The position numbers and the translations under genes were made by a program. DNA of 7,019 nt from Bacteroidales bacterium (lineage in GTDB: Bacteria > Bacteroidota > Bacteroidia > Bacteroidales > UBA932): positions 1 to 7,019 of the forward strand of contig JAFROA010000027.1 of the NCBI GenBank assembly GCA_017429885.1, read 5' to 3'. Below, one piece after another: positions 6,073-7,019 of the stretch. Each line of letters starts with the position of its first letter. Within the stretch, counting starts at the first letter, position 1. Under the pieces are notes generated by a model. The model worked only from the letters and a program-made list of their open reading frames with translations. It made no database searches and was not told the origin of the DNA.

Positions 6073-7019
6073 GCAAGAAACTCACGAGGCTTATCCTTTT
6101 GGTGATAGTCGTGCTTCAGTGCGGCGTCATGCTCTTTTGGGCGTCGCGCAAGGCTTACTATTATATTGACGAATGGTATACCTTCGAATACTCCCAGAGC
6201 ATCAATCATCGAAAGGGTGATATTGAGTATATGCCTCTCAGTCCCCAGTGGAAGAATAAGCAATGGATGGATGTCGGGGACTTGAAAACCAGGTTCACAC
6301 TTGAGAAAGGGGAGAGTGTATTTGATATTCCTTTCTCCAAATCCGTTGGATTGTTCTTCAAGGATAGGAATTACATGTGGATAATCAATGTCCTTGAGAC
6401 TGCTTTCGGTAAGGAAGAGGCCCCGAAATGGATATGCATTAGTTTCAACATCGTTATCCTGGCTCTTTTCCAGTTCCTGCTTTTTTATTTCATGGCGGGC
6501 TGTCTTGGGGTTGATAGGCGTTCTGCTTTACTAGCGGTAGCGATGTGGGGTTTCTGTCCGTTGGTCATGGGATTGGCGGTTTTCTGCCGTTTCTATGCTT
6601 GGACCTTGTTTTTATTCCTTGTCGCCCTTATCCTACATAAACTCATGTGGGATAGTTCATCCCACATCAAGATTATAATCTGCGAGCTTGCCGCGATGCT
6701 GGCTTTGTATCTGGCTTTCAGGAATTCCGAATTGGTGTTCGTCCTTGGAGGATCCCTGATTCTCTTTTTCACTATTGCGTTGATTGTCCGGAAACGATAC
6801 GTTCAGTCCCTTTATTACATCCTGCCCGTGATAGGAGCGGCGCTTCTGATGCCTCACACTATCAAGTTCATCAAGGTTGTCTTACATCCTGCCGCACACA
6901 CCGCCATTTATCATGGTGGAATGAGAAGTCTGGTCTCAAAACATGTCAAATTCATGTTGACGTCAACTTGGGCGGAAAAGACTGACGCTCTGTTTAATTC
7001 TGTCAAGCAGTTTGGTGAC
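6069..7019 (+). CDS. GT-C-like multi-pass membrane glycosyltransferase (PMT/ArnT type), 3' truncated by window edge
   Basis: The frame runs 317 codons from ATG 6069 to the last base without a stop. An N-terminal signal-anchor helix (about 8-25) is followed by 'YYYIDEWYTFEYS', with Asp34-Glu35 at the start of the first extracytoplasmic loop. That is where GT-C enzymes of the PMT/ArnT type keep their catalytic acidic residue. A long polar loop (about 26-120) leads to helices around 122-143, 153-171, 176-192, 198-218, 222-241 and 250-265. 'CRFYAWTLFLFLVALIL' (173-189) matches the 'ARFY' loop-helix common in bacterial GT39-like proteins. Family knowledge: these enzymes use polyprenyl-phosphate sugars on the periplasmic side to glycosylate lipid A, glycans or proteins. 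The DPM1-like gene upstream could supply the donor. It overlaps the GT4 stop by 4 bases (ATGA), with GGGAG 8 bases before the start. Sequence identity to any characterised enzyme looks low, so the acceptor is open. Confidence 0.75.
   Translation, partial: MSKKLTRLILLVIVVLQCGVMLFWASRKAYYYIDEWYTFEYSQSINHRKGDIEYMPLSPQWKNKQWMDVGDLKTRFTLEKGESVFDIPFSKSVGLFFKDRNYMWIINVLETAFGKEEAPKWICISFNIVILALFQFLLFYFMAGCLGVDRRSALLAVAMWGFCPLVMGLAVFCRFYAWTLFLFLVALILHKLMWDSSSHIKIIICELAAMLALYLAFRNSELVFVLGGSLILFFTIALIVRKRYVQSLYYILPVIGAALLMPHTIKFIKVVLHPAAHTAIYHGGMRSLVSKHVKFMLTSTWAEKTDALFNSVKQFGD

Noticed and set aside
5805..6263. Antisense 152-codon ORF across the GT4/GT-C junction
   Set aside because: It spans two well-supported + strand genes and shows no protein-like motifs.

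Overview
The window looks like part of a cell-surface glycan locus from a Gram-negative bacterium, most probably a member of the Bacteroidota. This is inferred from intermediate GC content, mostly weak Shine-Dalgarno signals with A/T-rich leaders, tight same-strand packing, and a glycosyltransferase mix typical of Bacteroidales capsule or O-glycan loci. All supported genes lie on the + strand. No RNA genes, mobile elements, CRISPR arrays or clear terminators were seen.

The left part (1-485) is the C-terminal piece of a gene entering from outside the window, possibly a nucleotide-diphospho-sugar transferase-like protein. After an 87-bp gap comes a two-gene unit that looks unlike ordinary capsule genes: an HPr-kinase-like P-loop protein (573-1685) and a PqqD-like protein (1701-2123) with a distinctive acidic C-terminal tail. 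Such kinase/PqqD pairs are known from predicted peptide-modification (RiPP-like, 'HPr-rel') systems. They are followed by two full-length paralogous GT2 glycosyltransferases (2130-3152 and 3149-4114) and a 40-codon ORF (4111-4233). The GT2 pair and the small ORF are linked by ATGA stop/start overlaps.

A short AT-rich gap (4234-4289), possibly with a promoter, separates this from a second module. That module holds a DPM1/ArnC-like GT2 (4290-5018), a GT4 glycosyltransferase (5023-6072) and the N-terminal 317 residues of a multi-pass GT-C-like membrane protein (6069 to the right edge, reading frame open). A plausible reading is that the DPM1-like enzyme makes a polyprenyl-phosphate sugar, the GT-C protein uses it on the outer face of the inner membrane, and the GT4 adds a sugar on the cytoplasmic side.

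The most interesting point is the insertion of a kinase plus peptide-chaperone pair, a candidate small peptide and tandem glycosyltransferases in one transcription unit. Whether this is a peptide-modification system, a glycan-regulation system or a coincidence of neighbours cannot be settled from the sequence alone.
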